Of a stretch of 64,000 nt of DNA, positions 10,272 through 20,339 are shown piece after piece. The notes beneath the pieces were generated by a model, which saw only the letters and a list, made by a program, of their open reading frames with translations, made no database searches and was not told the DNA's origin. The position numbers and the translations under genes were made by a program. Numbering within the stretch: the stretch's first letter is position 1; every line of letters begins with the position of its first letter. Origin of the DNA: Diphasiastrum complanatum (Eukaryota; Streptophyta; Lycopodiopsida; Lycopodiales; Lycopodiaceae); assembly GCA_029204225.1 (NCBI GenBank), contig CM055107.1, forward strand, positions 4,537,079 through 4,601,078, in the 5' to 3' direction.

Positions 10272-12494
10272 CTAGAGCCTGCCTGCCCGTCACCTCAAAA
10301 AAATGGATAGAAATTCACTACTTGGTCTTTGTACTATGAAAGCTAACAATGGACCTATTTCTGTGCAAAATTTCACCTATTCTTCGGTAATAATGACATG
10401 AGGTTGGTTGTAGTCAACAATCTTAAGACTTTGTGGGTGGATTCCATCAAGTTAAAGATTGCATGTATTCTATGTAATGTTCAATCACTATCCTAGACTC
10501 AACATCATGTGTACCTCCAAGGGAACAATTAAAACCAATGGAGAATTGTGTTAATCAATCTCCTCTGTGGTCCCTTAAGTCATGAGATAGGTTCATCTAG
10601 AACTAGTATGGCGCATTTGCAGATACATCCTTAGCAAGTACCTAAGCATATCCATCAAATGGATCTCTCGTTCACTGCTAGAAAATTTGTTTCAAAAAAT
10701 GTTGTAGCTTCGATGCTAATATATCAGTTGTCTTATTAGAGATGTAGTCATTTATGCAGTAAAACAATTCACTTTATTTTGCAGAATGTTTATGCATGGG
10801 AACCTGAACTTGGTGCAATGGACAAGTTTTACTGCTCGAATTCTAAAGGGACTTTGGGTTTTCCTAACATAAGCGTCAAAGCTACAAAACTAATCGCCAA
10901 AAACCTTAAAAAAAAAGTGGTTCCCAGCATTAGGCCTTTATAAGTTGGATGCCCATCTCAAACTCGGAAATATTCAGTATTGTAGTTCCCATGCATCCAC
11001 AAAGTCTGAAGAAGCTATGGAGCTCATCATGCTGTAGTTAACCTTGCAGTCAAGAGAGGTCCTATCAAGACTATGAATCCAAGTTCCAACCTTTATAGTA
11101 GAGTCTTGCATGTCACTTTCCGGACTTAGCATTAACACTTAGTTCTAATGTATATAAAACCAGTCAACTAAGGACCAAACGTTGTCCATTTACTAAGTAC
11201 CAAACACAGTCCATCATTGCTACAGTCAAGGGTCAACTGTAAATGTTTAAACTGTACAATATTTCATTTATTTTGGGACACAATGTTGAAATGTTCTAGG
11301 TTTGACTACATTTCACTGTAAATATGCTTGAAAGTTTGAAATTGATAAGCTTGGGCAAGAGAACCCGATTCTCAGTACATCACCACTTATATGTCATATG
11401 TATGAATTAGCACAGTAAAAATCTGGATATTTTTTTTGGGGATTTTCTGGTACATTGAATTCTTTTTGCGAGGCATCACACTATGTTATCAGATTAAGGC
11501 AAATCGAGGCATCACACTACACTATCAAATGCCTCGATACATAAACTACGCTATCAGAGAAGGGTTAAACAAAAAACAATGTACAAAAAAGAAATGTTAG
11601 AGAAATATATTTCTATTGTATTTTAAGAAATAAAAATATGTACAGAATGGTGTTCCATATATGCTGGAATTGTACGCTACAAAATCGTGTTTGACATGAA
11701 AACTGAAACTTATTTTGTTGTTGATCTGCTATCAGATGAGAGAAAGGAAGCTGAAAAAGTAAGCTAAGTAAGTGAAAATCAGGGTTGGTCATTTTTTTAT
11801 TTCAGCAATTGCTATACCCAGTGTAGATGGAGATTTTATGCCTGGAATGCACAAAAATATCTAACTGGCACCAAAACTATATTTTCTTATTTCAAAAGAA
11901 TCTATTTAAGGCACCCCAATGTCATCCCTTTTCTTCCACTAATCAGAATCTACAAAAGAAATAAAAAAGATCCGTGTTAGAAAGGGAAACTTGTTTTGGA
12001 ACAGGCAACTATATTTTGTATAATAGCACATCTACCAATAGTTTAAAGGACTAATTGGAGTCATGTTCAGTTTCGATCCTTTATCAAGAAATTAGCTTTT
12101 CTCATTTTCATTTTTGTCTTCTCATTTTTCAAGTCTTCAATCTGGGTCTAGCATCGTGTTCATTGAGTTTCTTAAGGGTGGCATAGCTATTAGCTGCCTA
12201 GCAGCTTGTTTGTCATTAGTATTGTGTTTTTTGTTGATGTCTTAGAAGTTAGCTAAGCAAAAGCGTTGACTTGTACTTGGTTTATCCATCTTTTTTAAAT
12301 AGGAATAGTATGCTTGTTTCAATTTTCAAATGGTTGTTGTTTTCATGCTTTTGGTGTCAATTCTGTGCAACAATCCATGGTAACATAGTCTCATTTTGCT
12401 TCAATAACAATGCACAATCAAGGTTCATGGCTGAAATTTGTAAGTATGTCATAGACTTCATGCATTGAGTTTGATCCTTGTAATATGTCAACAG

Positions 12495-12677
12495 ATTCCT
12501 GGAATAGCGTCAACATGTGATCTGCAAGCTGTCATGGATGGCTATTACAAGGTTCTTTTTCCATTGAATCCTGGAGGAATATGTCCACTCGTGCCAAGAT
12601 GTTCCGAAACAAGCTTGCTTTTGATGCCTCATGATCGAGAAAAGCTATTGTGCAATGCAATTGGAGCTGTCAGATGA
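12495..12677 (+). CDS. glutathionyl-hydroquinone reductase, last exon
   Basis: This exon has 60 codons plus a TGA stop at 12675-12677. It begins IPGIASTCDLQAVMDGYYK and continues VLFPLNPGGICPLVP. These are the conserved C-terminal motifs of ECM4-type glutathionyl-hydroquinone reductases, where the Tyr-containing MDGYYK and the NPGGI loop help close the quinone-binding pocket. The acceptor is ACAG|ATT at 12494/12495, in phase with the previous exon. The tail after the NPGGI loop (SETSLLLMPHDREKLL) is family-typical but variable. No frameshift is seen, so the gene looks intact at this end. Confidence 0.88.
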   Translation: MPGIASTCDLQAVMDGYYKVLFPLNPGGICPLVPRCSETSLLLMPHDREKLLCNAIGAVR

Positions 12678-14314
12678 ATTATGATGCCTTAGGTATTCGA
12701 AGCCAGAATTGGCACATATTGGAAATTATAAGCTTGCATTATGATGGTCATTTTGAACGTTTCAAGATTTTTTAGGCTGTAAGTAGTTGTTTCACCACGA
12801 AGTATATGTTCAAGAGTTATAGAAGTTTCTGAAAAGTGTCATCATGCTTCTAGGAGGTGAAACAGGGAGAGCAAAAACTGGTGTAAAGTTTCTTAAGTTC
12901 CCATATGTAAATTACTAGAAAGGTTTAGTGGGAAATTTACATCTGAATAGTGGAATATTTGCGTTGTTGTTTCTCTTATAGAAAACATCACTTGAGGTCG
13001 GTTTTCTAACTTTTTCGCTAGCTGTTATTTTTACCGACCTGTGTGCTTATTATTGGTAGAGCCTAGGACTTCATATTCTTTTTGGTTGGATCACCAATGC
13101 AAGTTAAAGATTTGAATGCATGCACCCAGTTTCACTCGCTGAAAGGTAGAATCAACACTAGAAACCAAAACCAAAGGGTTTCTTAGCATTATTTCTTCGC
13201 AATGCTTATGAGTGAAAATGTATTAAAGGCTACGGTCCTTGTAAGTTGTTTCTAGACCTAGTGACGGTATATAAATCTTAAAGGTCTTACAACACAGTAT
13301 CAGGTCAATGCTCTAAAGTTTGTATCACAAAAGCTTCTAGTTTGTAAAGCAAAAGTATATTTCCTGATTTATGCATAGGAGTATTGAAACATTCATTTTG
13401 TGGCTGTTAAGTACTAGTCTCTATGTGCTTTTTGATATTGATGCATCTTATGTGATTCGTTATGAAGAGTTTGACCATATGTAGATACTCAAATTCTAGA
13501 GCATTTTTCAATCACAATGCTGGTAGCATGTAGCACAATCACATGAATTTTATTGAGAGCTCCTTGGGGCTTGGGTCCTATGCCATTATTTGACATTAGA
13601 CCATGTGGTTTGGGCACTTGGGTCCTTTCTATTTAGACATTTATCATCAACATTATTAATTATGTGGCCACCATGGGTAGTTCAAACCTCAAGCTTAACC
13701 CTAACTTGTTGAGCAAAATAATTGTTGAATTGTTTGGACAAAGAGATTATCATTTAGGTTTTATTTTGCATTTGATTGATTTATACGTTCGTGCACTTTC
13801 TCTATTGGCATTCTAATTGGATGTTTTGCTCATAACTTGGTATGAGGGCTCCTTGGCAAAAACATTGGGTACCACTATTTACGGTCATTTGGGCTTCAAA
13901 TCTTGTGGGCACTATAATTGATTGGTTTTAGATGGGGGAACCCTAATGTATATCTATACTACTACTTTTATCTACAATGGTCAAATATTGAATTCATTGG
14001 GTCTCAACTTCAATCACCAACTTGTTGAATATTGTGTAAATTTTTTGCAAAAATACCGTCTTATTAGCCTAGGCAAATTCTTTGTTATTTTGTACTTATT
14101 AATTAGATTTGTGAATCTATGTTTTGGATAGTGGGACATTACTTATGTAGTTTTCATAAGCAAAACTTAAAGAGATAAGAGTTCCAACTTTCAAAGTTGG
14201 CATGTCCAAAAATTTTTGTTTCTCATTTTGGCATACATTTTTGAAGGAATATGCTTTCAAAATTGTCTTTTAACCAATAGGTTATTGCCTTTCAATTGGA
14301 AGATTTGTAGATTG
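12678..14314 (+). other. GHR 3' flank, no further gene seen
   Basis: This AT-rich sequence follows the GHR stop and should contain its 3' UTR and poly(A) site, which I cannot place with confidence. The only longer open frame (13922-14131) has no recognisable domain. Nothing else is supported. Confidence 0.5.
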
Positions 14315-14500
14315 AAATTTTTTAGTTTTTCTTTTTGCAAAAGTTAAATATACTATTATATTTCCACAAATGTACAAGTACAAAAAAGTTGTACACGGCA
14401 TCAAAGGCCATTACAGTAAACCGCCTTCGGAAAGGAAGCGAGCAGTTCTAAGAAAAGTAAAAGACTTCAGCACACCATGCAAGGAGGCAGTCCATAACAA

Positions 14501-15061
14501 CTAAACCACAATGGAAAAATACATAGTAAGCCGCAGACATGTAGTAGCCAGTAGGGGCGAAGTAGAGTCATCAAAAACATGCTTGTTATGTGTCAACCAT
14601 ATCAGCCACAAAACAGAAAGCCTGCAAAGATGCCAGAAACGAAGTGAGGAACTATGTATAACAGGCGGATCTCCCAGCAAAATAATGTCAGCCACAAATG
14701 GAGGCACAGTGCACCAGCAGCTAAGTAGGCGGTGGACTTCCAACCACAAGTCCTGACGACAATGGAAAAACTGATGCTGAACAGTTTCTTCTTCCAGCTG
14801 GCAAAGTGGACAAAGGCGGTCAGAAAGAAAAGGCCATTTGGCTCAAAGAGGCAAAGAGTTAGTAAGGATGCGGTTGGCCAAGTAACGGAGCTTAGCGGTG
14901 GGAAGGGAAGAGGCGGTTTTGAGTCGAGTATGCCAGAAAGCAGGAGGATCAAAACGAGACCAAGCGGTATTGCAAAAATTCGGGAAGAGAGAAGGGAAAC
15001 ATGGAAGAAACATAGCTCGGTAGTCTAAAGAGGAAGAAGAAAGAACAGGTACCCCACCCAT
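14501..15061 (-). pseudogene. LINE C-terminal zf-RVT region
   Basis: Across two frames the minus strand reads ILTNSLPLWAKWPF and then a Cys/His cluster of the type LCPLCQLEEETVQHQFFHC, the zinc-binding region found after the RT of plant L1 elements. The tail (WLEVHRLLSCW…FWHLCRLSVLWLIWLTHN) is also typical of that region. A frame change separates the two halves. Confidence 0.75.
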
Positions 15062-15193
15062 CAGTACTTGCAGAAGGAGGGGTCAAAGAAAGACCGAAGG
15101 TAGAAGCAGAAGCCAGTTGCAGGAGTGAATGCTCTGCAGAAGAAAGAGGCTGAGAACGGAGAAGATCTTGGAACGGTTACCTGGCAAATTTGG

Positions 15194-15697
15194 TCAACAG
15201 AGAGAAGACCTTTGTGAGCAAGGGAAAGAAAAAGATGGGGATGACAAGCAAAGAGGGAAAGGAGATGCAGGGGGGAAGAGGGGAGAAGTCCAAATGGGCT
15301 CATTGGATGGCAAAATCAAGGGGTTGGTCCAAGAAAGAATATGTCGGAAATCAAGGAAAGAAGAGGCCACGTTACGAAGAATAAAAGGGCCTTTAAACTT
15401 AAAAGAGCCCCCAAAGGAAAGAAGAGAGCGAAAAGAGGGAGAGGGCTTTAGGAGGAGAGGGGCCACAGCGGAATCAGATATGTACTGGAGAAGGAGGAAA
15501 TGCCAATGTTGTGAAGGAAGCACCAAGGAGGACAGACGTCGAAGGATCAAAGAGGTGTTCTTAATACGCGGATCATGGATTCCCAGCCCACCATCGTGGG
15601 TCGGGGCCGAACAAGAAGAGGTATTCAACATAGTAAGGGGACGGAAGTCCGCCGACAAGGAAATGGGGAAGGGCTTTTTAGGAATGAGCTTGATCAT
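15194..15697 (-). pseudogene. LINE RT fragment with internal deletion
   Basis: The minus-strand frame contains ISLSADFRPLTMLNT, resembling the RPISLLN block at the start of a LINE RT. It jumps at once to GGLGIHDPRIKNTSL, which belongs downstream of the RT core in plant L1 elements (GGLGIRxL). The catalytic core with the A and YADD motifs is absent, so several hundred codons were deleted. This explains the short total length of the element. Confidence 0.7.
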
Positions 15698-16029
15698 ACT
15701 TGAGCATCAATGCGGCGAAGGATAGCATGACAATGGAGATGAAGAGGGGTAAAGAGCAAAGGATTTTGAGCCAAGGCACGAGAAGAAGCAATACGAATGA
15801 GAAGACAAGAAGCCAACAATTTAGCTCGGTCCAAAGAGCGATGTTTGTGCCTTGTTCACGAAGGAAAGTAACACAGTCACGGATTTTGAGGTGAGGAGGA
15901 GCATTAGAGTCCAAAAGTTGTGTTAGAGAGAAAGTAATGGAGTCCGAAGCAAGAAGAGACGAATTCATGACGTTAAGGAGAGAAAAAAAGAACAAGGGGT
16001 GAAAATGACACTTAAGCAGGATAGGGCTG

Positions 16030-16756
16030 TGATCAGAAAGGGTAGTAAAGTTATGCGTCTCAATAGAAAGGACTCTGAGCCATGAGGCAGAAGAAGAGAC
16101 ATAAAAACGATCAAAGCCGTGCCGATGAAAAGGAAGGACCAGGTCCGCAATTAGTCCAAGTGTGATGCGGGAAGTCGCGAAGGGAGTGATTAACATCAAG
16201 AAGAGAATGAGAAGATTGGGAAGTCGCGAAGGGAGTGATTAACATCAAGAAGAGAATGAGAAAATTGGAAACTAGACCAGGCAAGAGACGCAGAAGCAGA
16301 AATAGAATGAGGACCGTCAGAAGGGTCAATATACATATTGAAGTCCCCAAGCACTATGAGATGGTCATCTTGGATAGAAGGGAGATTTTACCAAAAGTCA
16401 GTGCGGAGCAAGAAGGAGGTGGGTGCATAGAGGTTAAGGATAGAAAAAGCAAACCCATGTTTGATAACTTGGAGAAGAGTCCATCGTCCAGTTGGATCAA
16501 AGGAACTAGAAAGCACCTGCCAGTCGCGAGAGACAAGAGTAAGAACCCCACCACGCATCCCTTGTGCCGGAGACACTACATAATGGAAAGAGGCTGCAAA
16601 TTTTTTGATCAAGCAGTGCTGATTGAACTCTCACAATTTAGTCTCTTGTAGACCAATGATAACATTACGGTGTGGATAAGATGCAATAACCCCAGCCAGA
16701 CAAGAACGTCTTAGCGGATCATTAAGGCCTCTCACATTCCAGAAATAAATATTCAT
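16030..16756 (-). pseudogene. LINE endonuclease domain, frame-broken
   Basis: The domain starts at 16756 with MNIYFWNVRGLNDPLRR and continues to NVIIGLQETKL, the first two motifs of the exonuclease-endonuclease-phosphatase fold (N of WNVRG and E of QETKL). A TGA follows QETKL. The catalytic C-terminal motif appears as TLSDHSPILLKC near 16030-16060. A 49-bp tandem duplication at 16169-16266 shifts the frame, because 49 is not a multiple of three. The active-site residues are visible, but a single uninterrupted enzyme cannot be made. Confidence 0.8.
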
Positions 16757-17064
16757 GCATCCCGTGGCATAGAAGCAACCCCAGCAGAGATAGAGGCTGT
16801 ATGAGGAGAAGTTGTATCAGCAGGAGGAGATGAAAGGAACTTAGCACGAATGTCCCACTTCAGATCAGTGAGCCTAGGGGAAGATTGAGGATTAGACTTC
16901 CCGGAAGCACGTCGTTTCTTGGAGATCCTGGCTGGAACAGCTGAAAACAAGGCAGTAGAAGGCGTCGATGCATGGGGCCCTTTACGATGGGGGGTAGGAG
17001 TGCCATCAATGGAAATGCTATCCGAGGTTGGTGGAAGAGTCTCAATATCCTATTGCAGTAGAGG

Positions 17065-19078
17065 CTATCCAGGAGTACTTAAAAGGGTTGAGAAAAGCTC
17101 TTCCGGAGGATAATCCGCCCAAAGTCGGGGTGAGGTAGAGACAATAGCGCCCGACAAAGTTAGCAAAGGCAAAGACAAGGAAGACAATTGATTGTCAAGT
17201 TGATCAGCAGAAACAGACAAAGGAGGTGCCTCATGCGACAATTGCTCAGGCGACAGAGTCTCCGCAGCGCTCTGATGCCGAAGTGGTGCAGCCGATGTAA
17301 ACAAGGATTGATCTTGATGTCGAAATGCCTCAATGCTGGGCTGTGATGCCGGATTGGACAAAACCGGCATTGGCGACTGACAGAGTGCAACAGGCGTAGG
17401 CAGCAAAGGCGTAGCAGTAGAGGGCAACATAGGGGTTGCCTTTGACAAGGGCAGAAGACGGCCAGCAGGCTGGGAAGTAGCCGACTGCCCAAGTGGGTGT
17501 TGAAAAGGGCGTCGAGGAGGAATCAGGCAAGAAGCAACCGCATGACCAAGGCGGCGACAACGATAACAGGAATCCGGAAGCCCTTTGAAAACAACAATTT
17601 GAGAGTAGACAAGGCCATCGCAGTGAAACTGCAGCTGTTCCACATGAGGATCAGCTAGCTTCCATAAAATACAAGCGCGCACATGAGAAGGATTATGGAG
17701 CTTAGGGGGCTGGATAAGCAGAACCTTGCCGAGGCTAGGAAGAGCCACATCCAAAGCTGGCAAGAGCTTGGGATGAAAAATAAGGAGCTCAACCCAAACC
17801 GGAACTTTCATCTGTGAGGAGTCATGAATTGTGAATGCATAAGTGTATCTGGTGACATAAACCGAATTGCCTGCATAAAGATAAGGACCATTGGCAAGGA
17901 CGGAGTTGACCTCCCATGCAGAAGCAAATTTGAACAAGAAGAAGCCTTTGCCCAGAGCTTGAGAGGAGAGAACCTTAACGTTTAGCCGTTCCCAATGGCT
18001 CACTTCAAAGCGTTTGACACTATCCGCAAAAGGGGGTTTGCTCATAAAGTAAGCAACTATAGAGCGGTTAGAAAGAGCATCCAAGTGAGCTGAGAAGAGA
18101 TGGATCCAAGTGGAAGCTACGCACCTTCAAACCATCCTGTGCAGGAGAGGGAGCAGCTTGGAAAGTGAATCTGCCAATTGAACAGACAGTTACAGAAGAG
18201 GTAACACCGCAGGGTGCATAGGAGGGTGTTCTTGTGCCTGCAGCAACAACTGATTGAAGGCCTCCGGGATGCAGTAGTGAGAAGGAAGAACCTGCCGAAG
18301 AGAAGGGCGGCCACGCTTCCTGCCTGATACCACTGGAGGGCTCCCAATATTGCGTCTCAACTTGCTTTTTCGCTTGGCAATTCGTGTAAGAGGAGGAGGC
18401 GAAAAGTGGATGACCGGCCGCTAGCCGTTGAGGCTGAAGGCGTTGTTGAGGCTGGAAGTCCTTGCTGAGAGAAGAGTTGTCCTCAACTTGTCGCAGTGGG
18501 GGTAGATCTGGAACAGACTGAGCCGTTGAAGGAGACAGCTGAGGAGAAGGAGGTGGAGAAGCCATGAGTCGGCGCAGCCACAGAGGCGTAGAAAATCGGT
18601 GAGCCATGAGAAGGAGAAAATCGAGGAGTAGGTGGGCCCAAAGGGGGAAAATTGATAGGAGAAAGTGGATAGCAAGAAGAAAGTAGAGCAGGAGGTGGGG
18701 CTTGCAGCGCAGGAGTAGCAGGGGGAAGACAACAAGGAGCAACAGAAGGAACGGAGGAGGAAGGAGGAAGAGGAGAAGAAGAAGGAAGAGAAGGGAAGGG
18801 AAAAAGAAAAAGGGGAGAAGAAAGAGGAGAGGGGAAAGCGAACAGGACAGCTCGCAGGGAAAAGGGGACAAGTGAGGGAGCATTGACGATGTGGCCACAT
18901 CAGGAAGACTAGGCAAAGGCATGAAGGATATGCCCTGGGAAGCAGAGGGAAAGGGTGAAACCACTTGCGCATCCATGTCAACATCCTGGGAGAACTCTCC
19001 ATAGTCAGTTGCTAGAGGAGAAGAACGAAGGCGGCCATCGCCATCGCCATCGTTAGCGTTGTCGCTCTCCACCGCCAT
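17065..19078 (-). pseudogene. LINE ORF1: DUF4283 plus zinc knuckle
   Basis: The likely start is ATG at 19078 (MAVESDNANDGDGDGRLRSS), only 15 bases inside the proposed 5' end. A low-complexity pyrimidine-rich tract follows (about 18.7-18.85 kb on this strand), where the frame is lost. From 18084 a clean 339-codon frame encodes a DUF4283 domain (FADSVKRFEVSHWERLNVKV, GKGFFLFKFASAWEVNSVL). It ends in a CCHC knuckle (CYRCRRLGHAVASC, about 17540) and a Pro/Ser-rich tail. In plant L1 elements this protein binds the element RNA. The frame change between N-terminus and DUF4283 suggests it is not expressed whole. Confidence 0.8.
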
Positions 19079-19108
19079 CTCTTTGTTCTTTTTAAACTTT
19101 TTAGTTTT

Positions 19109-19815
19109 CATTTTTTAGCTCATCATCTTCATACTTTTTAGTTCTCACATCCTTTTATTTCCTTAGCCACTTAAAACCATGATCCCAATGATCCTGATGA
19201 GAGGGGGTAGCATGCAATGGCCCAATGTCATATTCCAATCACTAAAATTTATACATGTAGACATAGCATATTACAATGAGTATTGCTAAGAATTGATGAT
19301 ACGACAAATGACACTATTTTTTAAATTGAAATTGAATCACAATCACAAATCTCGTGGGAAGAATGTAAGCTTCCTTTCTAAGACAACAATGTAAGCAAGG
19401 GATGCACGCAATCGATTGTCACCAATCGTGATGTATTTGTTTATTAACAAAACAATTTAGTACAGTCTCTTTTCATTGATGATCCTCGTATAGGGCTAAC
19501 ATATACTATCTATTCAATTGGCCTAACCTTCAAAGTTAAATAACAGTTTATGTAACTTAGTAGATCGCTATCCATACAACTTAAGAAATGTTTGAAAGAA
19601 GACGAAAAACACTATCAAATGTATATATATTCCTACATAGAACCAACGCTGGTCCTTCTGTAGGCAAATCGTTGTTTGGGCATTGTTCCAATAGTGAGAA
19701 AGCATGTATTGTAACATAGCATAACTACATCTCTTTGAGAGACAAAACGAAGCCAAACAATTGTATAATAGAGGGCTGAAAAACCAGTGCTGACCCTGCA
19801 TGAACTGTAGGTCAA
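19109..19815. other. intergenic stretch, nothing recognised
   Basis: AT-rich DNA between the LINE and the copia relic. Only short open frames are present and no domain, repeat pair or RNA gene is visible. Confidence 0.5.
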
Positions 19816-20335
19816 TCGCTGTTTGTTCCAACGGCTAGCAAAGCATGAACTGTGTGAAGTGTCCACATGCTCCAACTTGACTTCTTTTGATTGCACCTTT
19901 TCCCTCACAAAATGATTAGCAACTTCAATATGTTTGCTCCCATAGAAGTTAGGATTTGTTGCAAGGCTTTGAGCTGATTTGTTATCACACTTGATGAGGG
20001 GAATGTCTTGAAATCTGCTCACACTTTAAGCTCCATCAATAGCCTCTTGATCCTATGAGACTTCTAAAGAGAGTTATGTACTTGAAGGATCTTTTGTCAT
20101 CTCCTTTAGGACTTATCCATATTAAACTTTTTGAGGATTGAAGTAGAATATTTTGATTGACAAATGAAACTAAATTATGACATCTTACTACCTCAATGCC
20201 AAAATATAGTGCAAGGCTCCTAGATCTGGCATTTTGAACTCCTTACACAATGCCATCTTGGTCTCATTGATTAGATCTACATTGTTTCCACAAAATATGA
20301 TGTCATTGTAGGGTGAGTTGATCTTGTGATGAGTA
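19816..20335 (-). pseudogene. copia RT/RNase H relic
   Basis: Read on the minus strand, about 20335-20200 gives NDIIFCGNN and ETKMALCKEFKMPDLG, matching the region after the YVDD box of copia RT. Positions 20022-19860 give IKCDNKSAQSLATNPNFYG and KHIEVANHFVREKV, the RNase H motif of copia (CDNxSAxxLAxNPxFHxRTKHIE). Frame changes and stops separate the blocks. No LTR is visible on either side. Confidence 0.75.
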
Positions 20336-20339
20336 GCCC

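Larger units (their letters stand above)
9195..10515. repeat. diverged direct repeat, about 115 bp per copy
   Basis: Copies at 9195-9315 and 10395-10515 share GACT-TGTGGGTGGA-TCCAT-AAGTT-AA-ATTG and a downstream TAATGTT…ATCCTA block. They bracket the Gypsy relic and LTR. They could be two members of a dispersed repeat, or parts of one element split by the Gypsy insertion. Confidence 0.45.
6695..12494 (+). other. 5.8-kb intron of the GHR gene
   Basis: The donor is GTTCAC at 6695 and the acceptor ACAG at 12491-12494. Both flanking exons are in phase 0, so the junction keeps the frame (…DIYQ then IPGIAST…). Inside are a Gypsy chromodomain relic and LTR-like block (9526-10271) and a diverged direct repeat (9195-9315 and 10395-10515). 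The remainder (6695-9190, 10520-12490) is AT-rich with only short open frames, in which I see no protein, RNA gene or element. Confidence 0.8.
14315..19108 (-). mobile_element. L1-type LINE with target-site duplications
   Basis: The element proper is about 14330-19093, read on the minus strand. It is flanked by AAATTTTTTAGTTTT (14315-14329) and AAACTTTTTAGTTTT (19094-19108), identical at 14 of 15 positions, as expected of a LINE target-site duplication. The 3' end carries a short A-rich tail (AAAAAGAAAAA on the minus strand) next to the 14315 copy. Domains in order are ORF1 with DUF4283 and zinc knuckle, AP-type endonuclease, RT fragments, and a zf-RVT region. At about 4.76 kb it is shorter than full plant L1 elements because the RT core is missing. 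Confidence 0.85.

Noticed and set aside
14511-16651. Plus-strand Lys/Arg/Glu-rich frames (for example 15129-15725, 16235-16651)
   Set aside because: They are antisense shadows of the LINE on the minus strand.
18421-19002. Leu/Phe/Pro-rich minus-strand frames
   Set aside because: They are alternative frames of the pyrimidine-rich low-complexity part of LINE ORF1.
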